Notes: generated by a model from the sequence alone, not told the origin. Positions 14,401-26,061 are shown, counted from the stretch's first letter. The stretch is DNA of 64,000 bases from Smittium mucronatum (GCA_001953115.1 LSSL01000127.1:44835-108834); one strand, 5' to 3'. Numbers and translations: made by a program.

Positions 14401-16030
14401 ACATTACTTATCTATAAATAAAAAATGGCTAAAATAAAAATATTAATCAAGACTTTCAGTACCTATATCCATCGCAAACGCAAAAAAGGATGAGTTCCAT
14501 TTCTAATAGACTTATTATAAACGAAAAAAAACCTCCCGGAAGGCCTTAAAAGGTAAAAAAAAATGCATCTCTTATGATTAGAAAATTACGTAACTTTCAG
14601 TGATATAAAAAAGAAAATTTAAGGAAATTATTTTTCAATTGAATAAATTAAATATGTATTAAATAAAAATTTCTTTGATTAAAATATTTAAATAATCTAA
14701 AATATGAATTAGCGATAAAATAAAACTGACTCTAAGAATGTTTGAAAAAAATTAAGCCTAATGGATTTATTCAAATTAATATGTAATTATTTTTTATAGT
14801 TTCAGAATATTGATTTTAGAGTTATAAAACTTAACTAATTTTTAAAAGAAAAAAATCTACAAAAAATATTATTTATAATAAATAGTCCGGAATATACAAT
14901 TAAAATTGCACATAAATCATTAAATTTAACTCATAACACACATAATATTAAAAATAACTTACAACGCAGATAAAATTAAATTAAATATTGCATAAAATTT
15001 ATATCACACATCACAAAAAAAAATTATCTATAGATCAACACCGCATTTACGCTACCTTATACTATTGTTCGGATATAAATTTTATCTATGAATATCATTT
15101 GATTTTGTATTAAGCATTTTATTTTAGGGTTTTTTTATAATTAGAAAACTCGGCTCATCCCACGATTTTCATTTATTCACAACTTTTCGTTTAATATAAA
15201 ATATTCTTATAAATATTTTTAAATAATTAATAGTCAACATTTGATTTTTTCAAAAGTTTTATTGGACTTATATAATTAATATACTTTTAAATTTTGAGAT
15301 TTTGCAATTTTTGATAATTAAACAGTTGGGAAAAAATTATATGCAATTTTCCAATTGTAAAATAAATCTATTTTTATTTAAATAAACTGTATCTTTATTA
15401 ATTTTTCAGAGCGATTTTAGCCGATTTTGATTTGAAACTTTAGTCGACTTGACTAGTTATAAAATTAAAAATATGTTATTCTGAATCAATACAATATATT
15501 TAGATAAGTCTTAGTCAATTTATTTTAGAATAATTCATTTTAAAAAATTTTAATTCCAAAATAATTATCAAACCTCGAATAAAGAACTTTTAGTAAAAAC
15601 CTCCCTATAAAAAATTTTTTTGTGAGTTTATTCAGTATAAAGACTTAAATTCATAAATAGAAAAAAATCAAATTATTATAAAGACATATTTTGTTAATTT
15701 TATCGGTATTTGAGACCAAAAATATATGGGTAAAATAAAACAATTGGAAAATTCCAAAATTATGTTGATTTATTTAGATTTTTTATTTCTAGAAATAAAA
15801 AATCAGATCACCCAAATTTTCATTGACTCAATTTAAATTAATATGACAAAAATTATATTTAGTTACGTAATTTGTGGGAAAAAATTGAAGCATAACTAAT
15901 AAACCAATAATTTTACTAGAAATTAACGAGAAAATAAAAAAATTGAAGGCTGTTCGAGTAACCTAAGGCCTCTTTAGCTATTTTTGATAGGCTATTCTTG
16001 CCACACTTTGATTTATTAGTAGATAAATTT
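5469..16030. other. AT-rich intergenic DNA, no gene recognised
   Basis: About 10.5 kb of A/T-dominated sequence with dense stops and many mono- and dinucleotide runs. Two local exceptions were noted: a GC-elevated patch at 7321-7566, listed separately, and the palindrome cgtgatttttaaatcacg at 12109-12126. From about 15.95 kb the composition shifts toward the next element. No RNA gene or promoter can be supported. Confidence 0.6.
7321..7566 (+). other. GC-elevated patch with an 81-codon open frame, doubtful gene
   Basis: An ATG-to-stop frame of 81 codons lies in a patch clearly less AT-rich than its neighbours. The predicted peptide is rich in Val, Asn, Ala and Ile and has no motif, signal peptide or convincing membrane segment that I recognise. 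The base pattern includes repeats of the type tgcaaatgcaaat, similar to the hexamer-like arrays at 58.2-58.4 and 61.8-62.0 kb, so it may be a repeat-derived open frame. I would not annotate it as a gene without expression or homology evidence. Confidence 0.2.
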
Positions 16031-16035
16031 TGTTT

Positions 16036-16085
16036 AGAGTAATAAATAGATAAGATAAAGTGAAATGAAATAAAATTTATAAATT
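16036..16085. repeat. Left inverted terminal repeat of DIRS-type element (degenerate)
   Basis: A purine-rich segment containing gataaagtgaaatgaaat matches, in reverse complement, the segment at 22699-22749 with its repeated cttcacttca units. Similarity may continue about 30-50 bases outward at each end. The match is imperfect but sits at both ends of the GC-elevated block. Confidence 0.45.
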
Positions 16086-16147
16086 ATATCTAGTCCTCCC
16101 CATGTTCTAATCATTTATTTCTAAATCCCCATTAAGCAATGTTTTTT

Positions 16148-16155
16148 GGGGGGGG
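16148..16155. repeat. Poly-G run (8 G)
   Basis: Eight consecutive G residues just inside the left end of the DIRS-type element. It is listed because G/C homopolymers recur in this AT-rich window. Confidence 0.8.
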
Positions 16156-16462
16156 TATATTTATGGTGTTTATTGTCGTTTTTGGGACCTTTGGATCAGA
16201 GTAAAATTTGAACATGTTCTTTTGAACCGAATTTCTATAAAAATATTGAGTTTTTTGTAGATTCAGAGTTTCCGAAATGAATAATGTGGGTATAAGTGCC
16301 GTTCAGATTTAATATAATACCTTTTTAAGGTCTCACCGAGCTCCAATCAGTTCGGTGTAGTATTTTATTGATTTTTTATCTAGATTTTTATTTATTTATT
16401 TTTTGAGATACCATGTGTATTGTGGAGCTATTTACTCGTGCCTTACTTCAATAAATGAAGAT

Positions 16463-18190
16463 TTAGTCCATCTCAATATAATTTATTTGATTCCTGTCTT
16501 TTGGATTAAATAAAATAAAATTGTTTCCGAATTCTTTTTTTGCGTATTTTTTTGTCAAGTTTAAATGTAATTGCAGTTTTTTTATTTTGCAGATATGTGG
16601 ATACTCATCATAAGGTGCCAAAAAAGATGATTTGAATTTTTTTTTCAGTGTTTTTTGGGTATCAAAGATATAAATAAAATTCATTATATTTCTTTATCTC
16701 TGATCGTTCTTCATAGCTTGTTTAACAAATTTGATGCTATAAGGTGGAAAAAACCAAAATTATAACAGTTTTCTCGCTCAATTTCATCAATTATGTATTT
16801 TTATTTGATCTCCATGAATTTAGATATGATAAAGTTGTACGTATTTCTCAATTATAAATTTATCGCAGTATCTTTATAATCCTTCTTTTTATACCTTTTA
16901 GCAATATAAGTCTCACTAATATAGATTGCAGAGACTGAATCGCATATTTAGTTATTTTTGAATAAATTATTCAGAAAGTTGTAAGCCCAAAAGGAAAAGA
17001 TATTTAATCTTATTTTTTGATTTGGTCTATAAAAAGAGACATATTTGGTGGGTTTAGATGTGATGGAATGTTTTTTTGTGTGGATTTGATATAAATTTTT
17101 TTGATGTATTCTCTATTTAGTATTAGTTTTATCAAATAATTTACTAGATCATTTTTGAGCCACTCATTCCAATGACAATTTATTATTTTTGTATGCAGAA
17201 TCAGATGAATTTTTTTAGGATACTCATTTCCGAATATTATTGAGAATTATGTCCAATTTTTTTCTTTTATGACTATAATTTGTCTAATATTATGTATTCT
17301 AAATTATTTTTCATATTTCAAGTAACTAAGAGAGTTTAAGGGGGTATTTATTGTTTGCCTTAGATGGAGAGATGCAAAAAAAAATTTATTCCTTATCTAT
17401 TTTTTAGTGTTTTTTGTACCGATGGTATCTTTAATTTCTTTTCTCACTGATTAAATATTTCTAAAATTCTATTCGGAATTGATTCCGCTTTTAATATATT
17501 TAAAAGAAAATCTGGTTTTATTCAACTTATTTATTTTTTTATATATATCTTTTAATTGCTTTAAAATATTTCACCATGGTTTTCTTGAAACCCCTTTTTG
17601 TTTTCTAGTGTTGGCAAAACATTTCAAAACAGTTTTTTATAGGAACTTTGGCTGCTACTGCAGAAGCTGTTATTATAGTTAATTCTTTGCTTATTTTTTC
17701 CCCCTTTTTTTTCACTATGACTTAGGATTACTCGTAAACTTAGTTTATTTTTCCACTGATATATTGAATCAATAATGAACTTGGCTGGATTAAACCTTGT
17801 TCATTTTCTATTATTTTTTTGAGGAGTATGTAATCTCTGAAAAATCTTAGTACACTCTTCATTTTTCCAAAAGTATCAGGTCGTGCAAGTTTTGTTTTTT
17901 TGGTATGGCGGAATCCGGAGCTGGAAATGGAACTTTTTTTAAAAATATTATGCTTTATCATACTGAATTTTATTGTATTTTTTCACTTTTGTCTTAATTT
18001 ATGCAAGTCTGAAGAGATCCTGTGGGATTCGATTTAAATCTTCAATAAATGGCTTAACCTCGGATTTTTTCGGATTTGATATTTATTTTGACCCTCTTAA
18101 TATATTCTCAATGTGGATTAGAATTTCGGTGAGGTCGATTATGTGTTTTTTTGCATCTGCTAGAATCTTTTCATATTTAGTCGACTTTTA
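16463..18190 (-). pseudogene. Minus-strand coding-like relic inside the DIRS-type element, function unknown
   Basis: Minus-strand translation gives several broken but protein-like stretches: about 18190-18000 (containing ADAKKHIIDLTEILIHIEN and SEVKPFIEDLNRIP), 17961-17740 (73 codons open) and 16684-16463 (73 codons open). The first resembles helical gag-like sequence of DIRS-type elements, but it lies downstream of the recombinase, where gag is not expected. It could be an extra element ORF, part of a second nested copy, or a rearranged gag. No catalytic motif was recognised. Confidence 0.3.
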
Positions 18191-18899
18191 GTTAAACCGA
18201 TTTATTTTATTTATTATTTGGTTTTAAATCTCCTTCTCTTGGTTTTGGGTGTCTTTATTTAATTTCAGAAAATTATCTTGAGGCAATGTATTAATTACAG
18301 TTGTTTTTTGAAGTTATTGAGTGATTCTCTGGGCTATTATTCCAGGAGCCGAGCTTTTATAATTCACCATAAGTGAATAGATATTTTTTTAGGATTGAAT
18401 TCGACCTGGATTCTTGTGTTCCGTTTTTTAGTAAATATTGCAGAGCCACTTTGAGGTTTGAATTTTGATTCCTAAAATTTTTTAAATCCGCTTTTTTTCT
18501 GTTTTTTGTTGCTATTTACTGGAATTTTACATATTAATTGGATATTTATTTTCCGATTATTTTTTAAAAAAATTATTTATAAGCGAGAAATGTGTTAGAA
18601 TTAATTGAACTCTTTAGAGTGAAAATTGAACACATTATACGATGAGATGAGATATATTAAGTTTTACCATCTTATTGGATAAAAATAAACCGAAAATTAC
18701 ATGTCAATAAAATAAAGAGAACTAATAAAAATTTATATATAGAATGTAAAGTCCACCTTAGTATTATTTTTATCATCTGTTGAAAAAGTTCATTGAAACG
18801 AGTTGACATGACTTAATATGTATTTTCTTTGAATTATAATATGAATTAATTGAGCTCTAAAGAGATCAAATAATTCTAAAATCATACTTCAGAGAGTGG

Positions 18900-19921
18900 A
18901 AATATTAATTTACTACAAATATAATATAGACTCATTCAAGTTATTTGAAGAATTTTTTGTGAGTTGATGGTAGGTTATAGAATATTAAATTGTTCGACCA
19001 TAATGCGTTCGAGACTATTTCATCCTAGGTTATCCCAGTTTTGGCGGCAAATGTGTACATATATCTCTAACCTTCAGTGTGGGTTTATCGGGATCACTTT
19101 TATTAAATAATATATAGATCTAATTTTTCTAGAGATAATGTCTACGGAGAGCGGTTTTGAGCTGTCATTTATAAACCTTAAAATTCTGTTAGTAATAAAT
19201 TTAATATTATTAGCGTGGGGTGGGGTGAGTTGGAACATAGAGTAGAGGAAATTATTTTATTTTAAACAGTTTATGCAATAATGGGTACAATATTGGATCT
19301 TTTTGCGACGTTATTTGACAAGTTTTCTCGATAGATTGACCTGAATGACTTTTTTTTTGGTTCTATAATGACTAAATTTAGCATCTATTGGATTATGCAA
19401 GTCTTTTCGACATCTATCCTGTGAATTTAGCTGTATTTGAGAGATACGTTCATTGCCAGGAGCCAGCACAATTTAGCAGTTAGTTTTTTTAATGTGAGTT
19501 TTTTAGTTGAGCCCCATTTCTTAAATATATCAATGACTGAAGTATTATCAATAGCTGGACTAAAAAACAACCTAATCGACGTTTCATCCAATTTCTTCGT
19601 AAATCCAAAAAGTATTGGGTGTCTAGCTAGCTCATCAGGGTTTGATGACAGCTATAAAAAAGCCTATTTATAGGCTTTTGTGGATCCCACTTTCAAAATT
19701 TTCACGGTTATATATCAGACAGATAGTTGATAATTTGTGGTGCGGAGATTTCTGAAGTTATTTATTTTTAGATCCTCCAATCTAAAAAGCGTGCTGGAAA
19801 GAACTTTATCTGGATATATGAATGAAAAGTTGGTTGTTTTTTTTTGAAGTGGTACATTCAACGGCTTAACCACTGAAGCCTTGACTTTTGAGGAAACGAG
19901 GCTGTTCCTCCATGATATCAA
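18900..19921 (-). pseudogene. Tyrosine recombinase (YR) relic of DIRS-type element
   Basis: In DIRS elements this enzyme integrates the circular DNA intermediate. Minus-strand translation at about 19920-19880 reads SWRNSLVSSKVKAS, matching the W-x-L-x-x-W/R junction that follows RNase H in DIRS polyproteins. At about 19490-19441, KKLTAKLCWLLAMN matches the helix carrying the first catalytic arginine (usually LTxKLxxLLALTTxxR); the arginine position here appears substituted. A further stretch to about 18900 is too broken to place the H-x-x-R and tyrosine residues. The longest open pieces are under 80 codons. Confidence 0.5.
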
Positions 19922-20049
19922 GCTCCTGTGCTTGTTTGACTAAAGTGATGATTTTCCGTTTTTTGGATCTATAATGATTGTTTTAGCTTGCAGAAAGAGG
20001 TGTTGTGATACTGTGAGCATCATAAAGTCTGGAAAAAATAGTGTTTATT

Positions 20050-20400
20050 TCTAAATTGGTGCCACTAATGTCACTCTGACTCATTCTCTGCGCACCTTCT
20101 CTGATTTCTATGTGATCATATTTCAAGGCGAACAAGCGAAATTATTTTTGAAAATCGATCATTTGAAGGCCAAAAATTTTTTGCCTAGCGCTTTTCTGTC
20201 TGTGAAACAACCGAAATATTTATCTATTTTCTTATTCTGGAATAAGGCAAACAGATCCACGTCATGTGGGTTATGCATCGTATTCAGAATATCATATGTA
20301 ATTTGAGATAGAGAAATTTTGTTTTGAGCGGTCAGCCTTCTCGGTAGATCCGCTGGGATTAAGATCGATGGAACATTTGTCACATGAGGGCAATTTTTGG
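20050..20400 (-). pseudogene. RNase H end and linker of DIRS-type element
   Basis: Minus-strand translation near 20268-20232 reads HDVDLFALFQNKKIDKYFG. This corresponds to the DIRS/Ngaro hallmark PDVDLFASxxNxQLPxYxS at the C-terminal side of the RNase H domain. Lower down, at about 20080-20058, RVTLVAPI corresponds to the following linker (typically A-T-L-I-V-P-x-W). RNase H removes the RNA strand during reverse transcription. The open frame containing the motif is 74 codons and ends in stops on both sides. The order relative to the reverse transcriptase and recombinase is as expected. Confidence 0.6.
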
Positions 20401-20869
20401 TCTTGAGGCAGTGAAACCAAATTTTTTAGGCGATTCCTAGTATTTACAGAGAGGTTTTTCCACCGAACTTCTTCACATAGAATAGTTTTTTTGTGTTTTC
20501 TGAGTAGACTAATACCGATATTCCTACCATATCTTTAGCTTCGGGGCGTATATTAAATTCAATAGTCCCTTGGAGTTGATTTGAATCTTTGCTTCCGATC
20601 TTTTCCACGATCCTAAGTACGTCTGTTGGCCTATTACAACATCCCGCTCAGTGTCGCTGGAGTCTGTAAATATCTCTATTTCCGGTTTTCACTGCAAGAA
20701 CGAGAGACCGTTCCATGAATTTACCTTGTTCTTCTAAAAAAATAGGTTTTGGTTGCTGGATTCTTCAGGACTACCGTCGACGTTCATGAATTCAGCTTAG
20801 AAGGATGGAGGTTTTTGAACTCCATAATTCGACGAAGAATTGGCCTGTCTGGGAAAAGTGCTGCCTAAA

Positions 20870-21480
20870 TCAAATAGGCTTTCCCAATAAAACCCGCCAA
20901 ACATCTCAATGCCTTTTTCACAGCTTTCAAAAGTTTGTTGGATAGTCGTCGAAGATATCTAATCTTGAGAGGTGACTTTCAACGTCATTTATCTGGCTTT
21001 TATACATTCATAGATGGGTGACTGATAGGTACGGGGAAGTAGATGACTTTTAGCAGTTGATATTGAAACCAAGCTCCCATAGCTTGGTCTATACTTCAAT
21101 TGTGGCGTTTACAAAATCTTCCTCTCTATCTCCCATAATAAGGATGTCTTCCAATAATTCCGATATTCGCACTCCTTTTTATCTAGATCATTCTAAAACT
21201 AGGCGGAGATTCTTCGTGAAAATTAAAGAGTTTAGGGATAGCCCAAACTGAAAGATGCGGAGCTGAAAGTAGCAGCCGCTCCGGTCAAATCTCAGATACT
21301 TCCAGCACTTCTTGTAATTAGTATATGTATGAAGGCATCCCGTGGGTCTAAGGAAGTGAGTTAGTCTTTCCTTTAGATAATACGGTATATTGAGGTCAGC
21401 GTTTCCATCAGAATTTTTTTCTCCTCCAAATTGAGGTTTAACTTTCTAAGATCAAGAACAGAACTTAGACCTCTAGCCCT
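20870..21480 (-). pseudogene. Reverse transcriptase relic of DIRS-type element
   Basis: Minus-strand translation contains consecutive RT landmarks in the right order. SVLDLRKLNLNLEE (about 21470-21430) is the fingers/palm entry, METLTSIYRII follows, LTSLDPRDAFIHI (about 21365-21320) corresponds to LDLKDAFxHI with the first catalytic Asp, and ELLEDILIMGDREEDF (about 21160-21110) corresponds to YLDDILIMG. In the last, the YxDD box is damaged: Tyr is lost and one Asp reads Glu. LWELGF follows, as in the family. Frames shift between motifs and several stops intervene, so no enzyme can be made. Spacing of the motifs agrees with a full-length palm domain. Confidence 0.65.
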
Positions 21481-21865
21481 CTTGGTTATCGTGAAGATCT
21501 AGATGTAAAATTCAGGATACCTCTTTCAGACTGCCTCGATTGCTCATTTGGATAATATAGATGCCAATTTGTACTTTAGAAATTTGCAGGACTCCTGGCT
21601 CAGCTTCCATTCTTTCAAATTAAGTTTTCGACAACGGAGACTCTGGGCTGTTCAATAGGATCCCGAATCCCTTCTCCACTATTTTCCGAAACCATAAGCC
21701 ATCCTTCATATATGACCATGCTGTTTTAAACATATCAAAGCGCCTCTCATTTGAGGCGTTTTGATGGCTCCAATTAGACCCCTTACCGCGTTTGATACCT
21801 CATACTCAAATATTTGATTCTTGGCTGATTGACCTTCCGCTGTTGACTAAGATGTTTTTATAGTA

Positions 21866-22653
21866 TTAATTCTCGGTGCAGTAACAGTCTTTCTGCTGTA
21901 TTTGTTCCTTTGGAACATATTTTGTTCCCGCTTGCGAAAGGGCTAAACTATTTGACTGTTTAACCCTAGTTTCTTGGCTACCAGAGAGCCTAGCTCTCCA
22001 TGGTAAATTATCAACTTGGATCTCAACGGCAACTGATGCATCAGCTTTACAGGAAGATCCATACCATGTGAAGATATTCAAATCTTTCTTGTGATACAGT
22101 TGAAGCAAATTCTGAGAGAAGAACTCCCACAGTACATGAAAAATATGTTTCATTATCGTCTGCATTACTTATTTCTTGGTTTTATTGAATTCTAAGATGA
22201 AAAAAGTATTATATAAATCGTGTCACCTGTGTTAAAGTCGAGTTTATTCAATAAAATGTCAAATATGCTTTCTTTACTGAGACCATGACTGATTCATTTA
22301 GTGGTTTTTGTTAGCAGTTCATAGAACTGGCCCTAGGAACTGGATTTTATAATGACCTTACTCTCGTATTCATTCTATGGTGACCTAAAGAAGTTCTATT
22401 CGATTGACTCAAGAGATTCAACAAGCTATGGATAAACAACCAAGGTCGTAACTGGGGTCCATGTTGAAAAAAGTGGGTCGAAATTATCCTTTCCGGGGCG
22501 TTTTTCACGTGATAGTAGGTTGGATTTATTAGTCAAAACTCTTGTTATATTTTCTGATTTTGTGTACATTTTTTTGAAGGAATGATTTTTGTAGATTGTA
22601 AAATTTAAGAATTTTGAAAATCTTAATGCTGTTAAATCATCTTTATGAAACAA
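21866..22653 (-). pseudogene. 5' (gag-side) coding remnant of DIRS-type element
   Basis: Two minus-strand open pieces of 99 codons (22165-21866) and 75 codons (22653-22426) lie upstream of the reverse transcriptase, between it and the right inverted repeat. The first contains WRARLSGSQETRVKQSNSLA, polar and basic like the tail of a gag-type protein. No zinc knuckle or other decisive motif is present. Position is the main argument. The space is too short for a normal gag, so part is probably lost. Confidence 0.35.
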
Positions 22654-22698
22654 AAGATTATATGGATAGCATTAACGTGTAATTTACATTATTTATAC

Positions 22699-22749
22699 AA
22701 AATTTTATAATTTCACTTCACTTCACTTCATTTAACTTTATTCTATTAG
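22699..22749. repeat. Right inverted terminal repeat of DIRS-type element (degenerate)
   Basis: Contains three tandem cttca/cttcat units within aatttcacttcacttcac and pairs in reverse complement with 16036-16085. It lies at the drop from higher GC to AT-rich spacer. Confidence 0.45.
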
Positions 22750-23304
22750 TTTGTAATTTTCAGTTTAGTATTATCCACTAAAATAGTAACACCTGTTATT
22801 TCACCTCTCTGATTTATAGTTTTGAAAAAAATTACCATTTTTGCTTAATTTTTTTAATTTTTTTTTTTAAAATTACCCAAATAAAATTTACTTTTTTTGG
22901 ATTCAAATATAACTTTTTTAAAATTTTTATTACTTTTTATTGAATAGTTTTTGCATTTCTTATAATTGGTTTCTTTTTTTAAAAATATGGTTCGTAAATG
23001 GTGTATTTACGCAATTTAAAATTACTTTGTAATTAATTTAGATCCTATCAGCTACTGTTCAAATTGAAATTTTGATTTATATAAAATTTTAATTCTCATA
23101 TTAACCCGGTTATTTACCCCCTCCTAGCCCAATTTTGTCGTTAATATCTATTTCAACAAATCTAATTTATGATTTATCCAATAATATAAAAATATATTTA
23201 ATATAATGATGAAATTAAACGAAAAATTACATATATTATGTTCAATGCTAACATTAAATCTTTCTCATTCATTTTGATAAACATTCCAATTTTCAATAAT
23301 TTCT
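22750..23304. other. AT-rich spacer between two transposons
   Basis: About 550 bases of AT-rich DNA with A/T runs and no open frame or motif of note. It separates the DIRS-type element from the MULE inverted repeat. Confidence 0.6.
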
Positions 23305-23464
23305 ATAAAGATTAAATGTTAAAATTGTACTAATTTATTTTTAAATCTCTTAAATTTCTTGAAAACATACTAAAAAACAAAAAGTATACTAATTTTCCTA
23401 AAAAAATATAATATTGATGTTACACATGGCGTATTTTTGCCAAGAAAATTACTAAAAACATATC
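23305..23464. repeat. Left terminal inverted repeat of MULE
   Basis: Its reverse complement aligns with 25832-25995 over about 160 bases with scattered mismatches and small indels. Shared words include ttagtatgttttcaagaaa, gatttaagag-type sequence and gtgtaacatcaatatt. The inner edge is near actaaaaacatat; the outer edge fades near 23305. Confidence 0.8.
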
Positions 23465-23639
23465 GATTCTTGAGAAAATGAAAAAAGCACATCCCCGTGT
23501 TTCATATTCATTTTTGGGCTGAAAATAATAAATTTATGCATATCTACTGAAAGAATTTTTTATTTATAAATGCAAGAAAATGAACCAGAATTTATTTTTT
23601 CTCTTACAGGAAAATAAAAAATCGAATATAGGAAAATGA

Positions 23640-23875
23640 GATGATAAAAAGTAAGCATCTTCTCTCTTTCAATTCCCCTGTTTCCCCTTTCCCCTTTCCC
23701 CTTTCCCCCATTCAGCCTTCTCCGAACCTCTTTCTCCGCCACCCCTTCCCTTTTTCTCTTTTACCAGACCAGAACAGCCTTTGCCCTTTTTCCAATCGAA
23801 TTTTTCTGATCCACAATACCATATCTCTTCTGTCACTCTCATCTATACCTAACTCATATATATCTTTTTTAACTT
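23640..23875. repeat. Polypyrimidine (CT-rich) tract with CCTTTCC repeats
   Basis: About 235 bases are almost entirely C and T on the plus strand, including tandem tttcccctttcccctttccc. The composition is far from the AT-rich surroundings. The open frames across it on both strands are by-products of low complexity. Such mirror-type purine/pyrimidine tracts can adopt triplex DNA. It lies inside the MULE, so it probably belongs to the element. Confidence 0.75.
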
Positions 23876-24106
23876 AAAATTATTGGTTTAAATTGATAAA
23901 TAATACGAATGAATTTTTATGTTTATAATTCACTTTATTAATATATTATAAATTAATAAATTTTTGTATAAATGAAAATATTTATACTGGCTTTATACTT
24001 AGTGCTGACTTCTTCTTGATTTCTCTGGGTCTCCCTGCTGTTTTCGGCTGACCAAGAAGAGTTCTGTCAATTAAATCGGTTAAAACCGTTTCATTAATAA
24101 AATGAA

Positions 24107-25130
24107 CTATGTGAATACATTTCTTTTTTTAAAAAAATCTGCGCACGAGCAAAAAACATCTTTATACGTTGGTGGATATCTTTTTGATGATATGAAAAAA
24201 TATTTTTCCAAAAAATTTACTAATTCATCGAAATTTTTGAATTTCATTGAGTTAATTAACCCTGAAATTTCATGCAATTCTGATTTATCTAACATTTTTT
24301 CTGAAAAAACATAAATTTATGTTTCCTCTGTGGATCTAACTATTCCTTAATATTGTTTTTTATTTCTAAAATAGAAAATCTATTATAAATTATTTTCCCG
24401 AAATTGATGTGTGAAAATCCATAGAATCATTAATTATTACTTTTGACAAGTCTAGAAATTTTAAAATGTCAAAGAAATTATAAATTGTAAACCTATCTTT
24501 AATACTTCTGTTAAATCTCTCTAAGGTATTGTTTGTTGAGGGGTTAAACAGATAGTATCTTTCATACCTATTTTCGTTGTTTCTGGAATAATTTTTCTCA
24601 ATTACATCCAAAAAATCTTACAAAAGATTGAAATTTATCTATTTTTTTCACAAATAAATTTACTGAACGCTCGAAAATATCTTTTGAAACGCTTTTTTGA
24701 ATTTTGCATATGTCACTATAGATATAATCTCCAAAATTACCAGTTTTTTTTAAAAATTAAATTATAGATGTTTTTCGAAACATGAAACCAACAATTTTTT
24801 CTCTCAATTTTAATAGAAAATCGTGTTATAGCTTTTGTTATTTGAGACGCAGAGTTTGCTATTAAAATTTCAATTCCAAAATTTAATCCTAATTTAGTTG
24901 CTATTGAATTTAAATTTTCTAAACCCAGCTGTAATATTTTTCATATTCACGACTTACTAAGGCTATCGCTACAAGAAAAAACGATTTATTTACATCTGTA
25001 ACACCTGCAACTATAAATAGATAGCCTCCTTTAACTAATTTAAAGGTTATATCCAAATGTAAATCAGAAGCCACAGGTAGATAATATATCATCATTATTA
25101 GAAGAATATCCGGAAATATAAGCTTTATCT
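24107..25130 (-). pseudogene. MULE transposase relic with SWIM-like C-terminus
   Basis: Minus-strand translation gives, in order: DLHLDITFKLVKGGYLFIVA (first catalytic Asp codon at 25051-25053, as in MULE D-x-T-F/Y-K-L), AGVTDVNKSFFLVAIALVS (about 25010-24945, the G-x-T-D-x-N-x-x-F-F block), GKNCWFHVSKNI (about 24800-24765, the C-W-F-H-V block), TNNTLERFNRSIKDRF (about 24545-24490, the N-N-x-L-E-x-F-N block with the likely catalytic Glu) and VFCSCADFFKKR (about 24170-24135, the start of a SWIM C-x-C zinc finger whose second pair is lost). These are the standard landmarks of the family in the right order. Stops and frame changes separate them. Confidence 0.7.
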
Positions 25131-25831
25131 GTGTCTTTGGGGCTTAGCATATATTACATTTTTCTTCAAAATTTTGGGTTATTATAAATTTGTGTTCTTT
25201 TTTTTTGGTAGCTTGGTTTCCCCTAATGGAATAAATTTATAGCATGTCAACGCTTATATTTTTTGAGTTTAATTTTTTTTTTTTTAAATTCTGCACGGAC
25301 TAAGACCATCCTCGCTATATTTTATAATTTTATTTTTGATGTCTTTTTTATCAGACGGAGTGCAAATCTCATTGTGATTTTTCGAGAATAGTATAAAATT
25401 ATTCCACCATAGTATCTATCTATCCTCATATCACCTGGGCACTCGCATTTTATTATACTCTCGCGTTAATATATACAGTTTTTTAATTATTTAAACCTCT
25501 TGACTGACTTTATTCTCATATTTTGCTTATACTAATTAAAATATATAGAATCTCTCTCCTCCCATTCAATTTTTTTAAAAATTTTTAATCTTATATTGTA
25601 CTTCAAAATTTAAATTTAAGAATATATAGACTTAGCCACTTTTTTTTCCTGAACTCTTTTACTTTTAGAATATTATTTAGAAATTTTTTTTCTTGAAAAA
25701 AATAATGTTCAATTTAATAATATGTTTGATTCGTTCGCTTTTTTTGTTTTTATTCTGCTCTAGTTTTCTATTTTAATACGCTAAAAGGATTTCGTGTTTA
25801 TCCAAAATTAAAACATGAAGTTGAAAATTAG

Positions 25832-25995
25832 TATGTTTTTAGTAAATTTCTTGGCAAAAAAACGCCCTGTGTAACATCAATATTGTATTGATTTAGTAAA
25901 ACTAGTATAATTTTTATTAATTTAGTATGTTTTCAAGAAATTTAAGAGATTTCAAAATAAATTAGTATACTTTTATTATCTTAACTTCTATAAAT
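25832..25995. repeat. Right terminal inverted repeat of MULE
   Basis: Inverted partner of 23305-23464. It starts with gtatgtttttagtaaatttc and runs out near cttctataaata. Mismatches relative to the partner show the element is old. Confidence 0.8.
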
Positions 25996-26061
25996 ATACA
26001 TATCAATTGCAAAAAATTGACTGATGATATTCTAATATATAAAAGCAAGATAAATATTGGA

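Larger units (their letters stand above)
16036..22749 (-). mobile_element. Decayed DIRS-type retrotransposon (tyrosine-recombinase class)
   Basis: A 6.7-kb block of higher GC than its flanks, readable as transposon coding sequence only on the minus strand. From high to low coordinate come a reverse transcriptase, an RNase H ending in the DIRS-typical DVDLFA motif, a linker and a tyrosine-recombinase N-part. This RT/RNase H/recombinase order marks the DIRS group, which uses a tyrosine recombinase instead of a DDE integrase and ends in inverted or split repeats. Degenerate inverted repeats at 16036-16085 and 22699-22749 fit that. Many stops and frameshifts mean it is inactive. Family-level assignment is firm; exact subfamily and end positions are not. 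Confidence 0.7.
23305..25995 (-). mobile_element. Decayed Mutator-like (MULE) DNA transposon
   Basis: A 2.7-kb unit bounded by about 160-bp terminal inverted repeats (23305-23464 and 25832-25995) encloses a minus-strand MULE-type transposase relic with a SWIM-type zinc-finger remnant. MULEs are cut-and-paste elements with a DDE/RNase H-fold transposase and commonly long inverted repeats. The two repeats share long exact words such as gtatgttttcaagaaattta and gtgtaacatcaatatt. The target duplication could not be fixed. The transposase has stops and frameshifts, so the copy is not autonomous. The polypyrimidine tract at 23640-23875 lies between the left repeat and the coding part. Confidence 0.75.

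Noticed and set aside
23560..23877. Open frames on both strands of the polypyrimidine tract
   Set aside because: Low-complexity sequence free of stop codons by composition; peptides are Ser/Pro/Phe or Arg/Glu/Gly repeats.
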